The notes below the pieces were generated by a model. It saw only the letters and a list, made by a program, of their open reading frames with translations, ran no database searches and was not told the DNA's origin. From NCBI GenBank assembly GCA_030641585.1, contig DAOWHE010000011.1, positions 1-15,207 of the forward strand: DNA of 15,207 nt. The letters run 5' to 3'. The position numbers and the translations under genes are program-made. Below, piece by piece: positions 14,870 to 15,207 of the stretch; within the stretch, counting starts at the first letter, position 1, and every line of letters starts with the position of its first letter. Source of the DNA: Dehalococcoidales bacterium. GTDB lineage: Bacteria; Chloroflexota; Dehalococcoidia; Dehalococcoidales; ARS1013.

Positions 14870-15109
14870 CTATCTTGCCAGAAGCTCATCTAGCTTGGCC
14901 TGGTTAAAGCCTATTAACATTTCGTCATCAACTATGATGACCGGTACCCCCATCTGCCCCGACTTTTTAATCATCTCACGGGCAGTCTCACTACTGGCAG
15001 CCACATCGATATCCTGATAGGAGATTCCCTTCTCGGTAAGATACGCCTTAGCCCTCTTGCAAATGGGGCAGGTAGGCGTGGAATAGATGACAACCTTCTT
15101 ATCACTCAC
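14870..15109 (-). CDS. Glutaredoxin-like protein (thioredoxin fold, CPIC motif)
   Basis: This is a small 79-residue redox protein with a thioredoxin fold. STPTCPIC (10-17) holds the two active-site Cys (14 and 17), GVPVIIV (54-60) has the cis-Pro56 next to the active site, and GFNQAKLDELL forms the last helix. This pattern fits single-domain glutaredoxin-like proteins of the YruB/NrdH type; I cannot tell whether glutathione, thioredoxin reductase or another thiol reduces it. The start is a GTG (15109-15107), supported by a perfect AGGAGG SD (15123-15118) with an 8-nt spacer. It is convergent with tyrA and has its own promoter. No functional link to the aro operon is evident. Confidence 0.9.
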   Translation of the reverse strand: MSDKKVVIYSTPTCPICKRAKAYLTEKGISYQDIDVAASSETAREMIKKSGQMGVPVIIVDDEMLIGFNQAKLDELLAR

Positions 15110-15139
15110 TATCAGTGCCTCCTCTTATTCGCTGGCTTA

Positions 15140-15168
15140 ATACTATTACTGAATGAAAAACATGTCAA
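15140..15168 (-). promoter_or_regulatory. Promoter of the glutaredoxin-like gene
   Basis: On the minus strand there is a perfect -35 TTGACA (15168-15163), a 17-bp spacer, and a -10 TAGTAT (15145-15140; four of six match the consensus). The start would be near 15133, about 10 nt before the SD. Nothing else is recognised up to the window edge. Confidence 0.65.
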
Positions 15169-15207
15169 ACAGCCATTGATTTTAAGCCGTATAACTGCTA
15201 GCATCCA

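Overview
The window is ordinary chromosome from a bacterium of moderate GC content. The gene content and order best fit the Chloroflexota, probably class Dehalococcoidia. That is an inference from two things: a fused str/S10 ribosomal cluster with no tuf between fusA and rpsJ, and a complete aro-pheA-tyrA operon. No sequence search was possible. I see no mobile element, CRISPR array, tRNA or rRNA.

Layout: positions 1-5880 are a minus-strand translation cluster, read from right to left as rpsL, rpsG, fusA, rpsJ, rplC, rplD, rplW and rplB, with rplB cut by the window edge. A strong extended -10 promoter at 6005-6034 drives it, and its leader carries a perfect 14-bp hairpin. Positions 5881-6369 are a divergent control region. 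Positions 6370-14825 are a plus-strand operon encoding a DAHP synthase, aroB, aroD, aroE, aroK, aroA, aroC, a chorismate mutase-prephenate dehydratase (pheA) and a prephenate dehydrogenase (tyrA). The first seven genes stand in the exact order of the seven shikimate-pathway steps. Most junctions from aroD to pheA overlap by 4 to 20 nt. A small glutaredoxin-like gene on the minus strand, with its own promoter, closes the window.

The most notable structure is the 250-nt leader of the aromatic operon. It has a near-consensus promoter (6090-6119) and then a short ORF (6140-6235) whose peptide contains the run LYFMYLTF, that is two Tyr and two Phe codons, and later one Trp codon. A hairpin follows directly after the last Phe codon. 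Then comes a segment (6214-6224) that can pair over 11 bp with the left arm of a perfect intrinsic terminator (6274-6299). The terminator lies 70 nt before the first structural gene. These are the parts of a ribosome-mediated transcription attenuator of the trp/phe type, here placed so that it would govern the whole route from PEP and erythrose-4-phosphate to prephenate, phenylpyruvate and 4-hydroxyphenylpyruvate. The DAHP synthase has an N-terminal ferredoxin-like domain of the type associated with Tyr/Phe feedback, and PheA has an ACT domain. The operon therefore seems to sense Tyr and Phe both during transcription and at the enzyme level.

Secondary points of interest are an Ala at the EPSP synthase position equivalent to E. 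coli Gly96, unusual E4P/PEP loop residues in the DAHP synthase, Pro in place of the usual Lys of the S12 GGRVKDLPG loop, a symmetric element between the divergent promoters, and an unusually long hairpin-bearing spacer between rplW and rplB.
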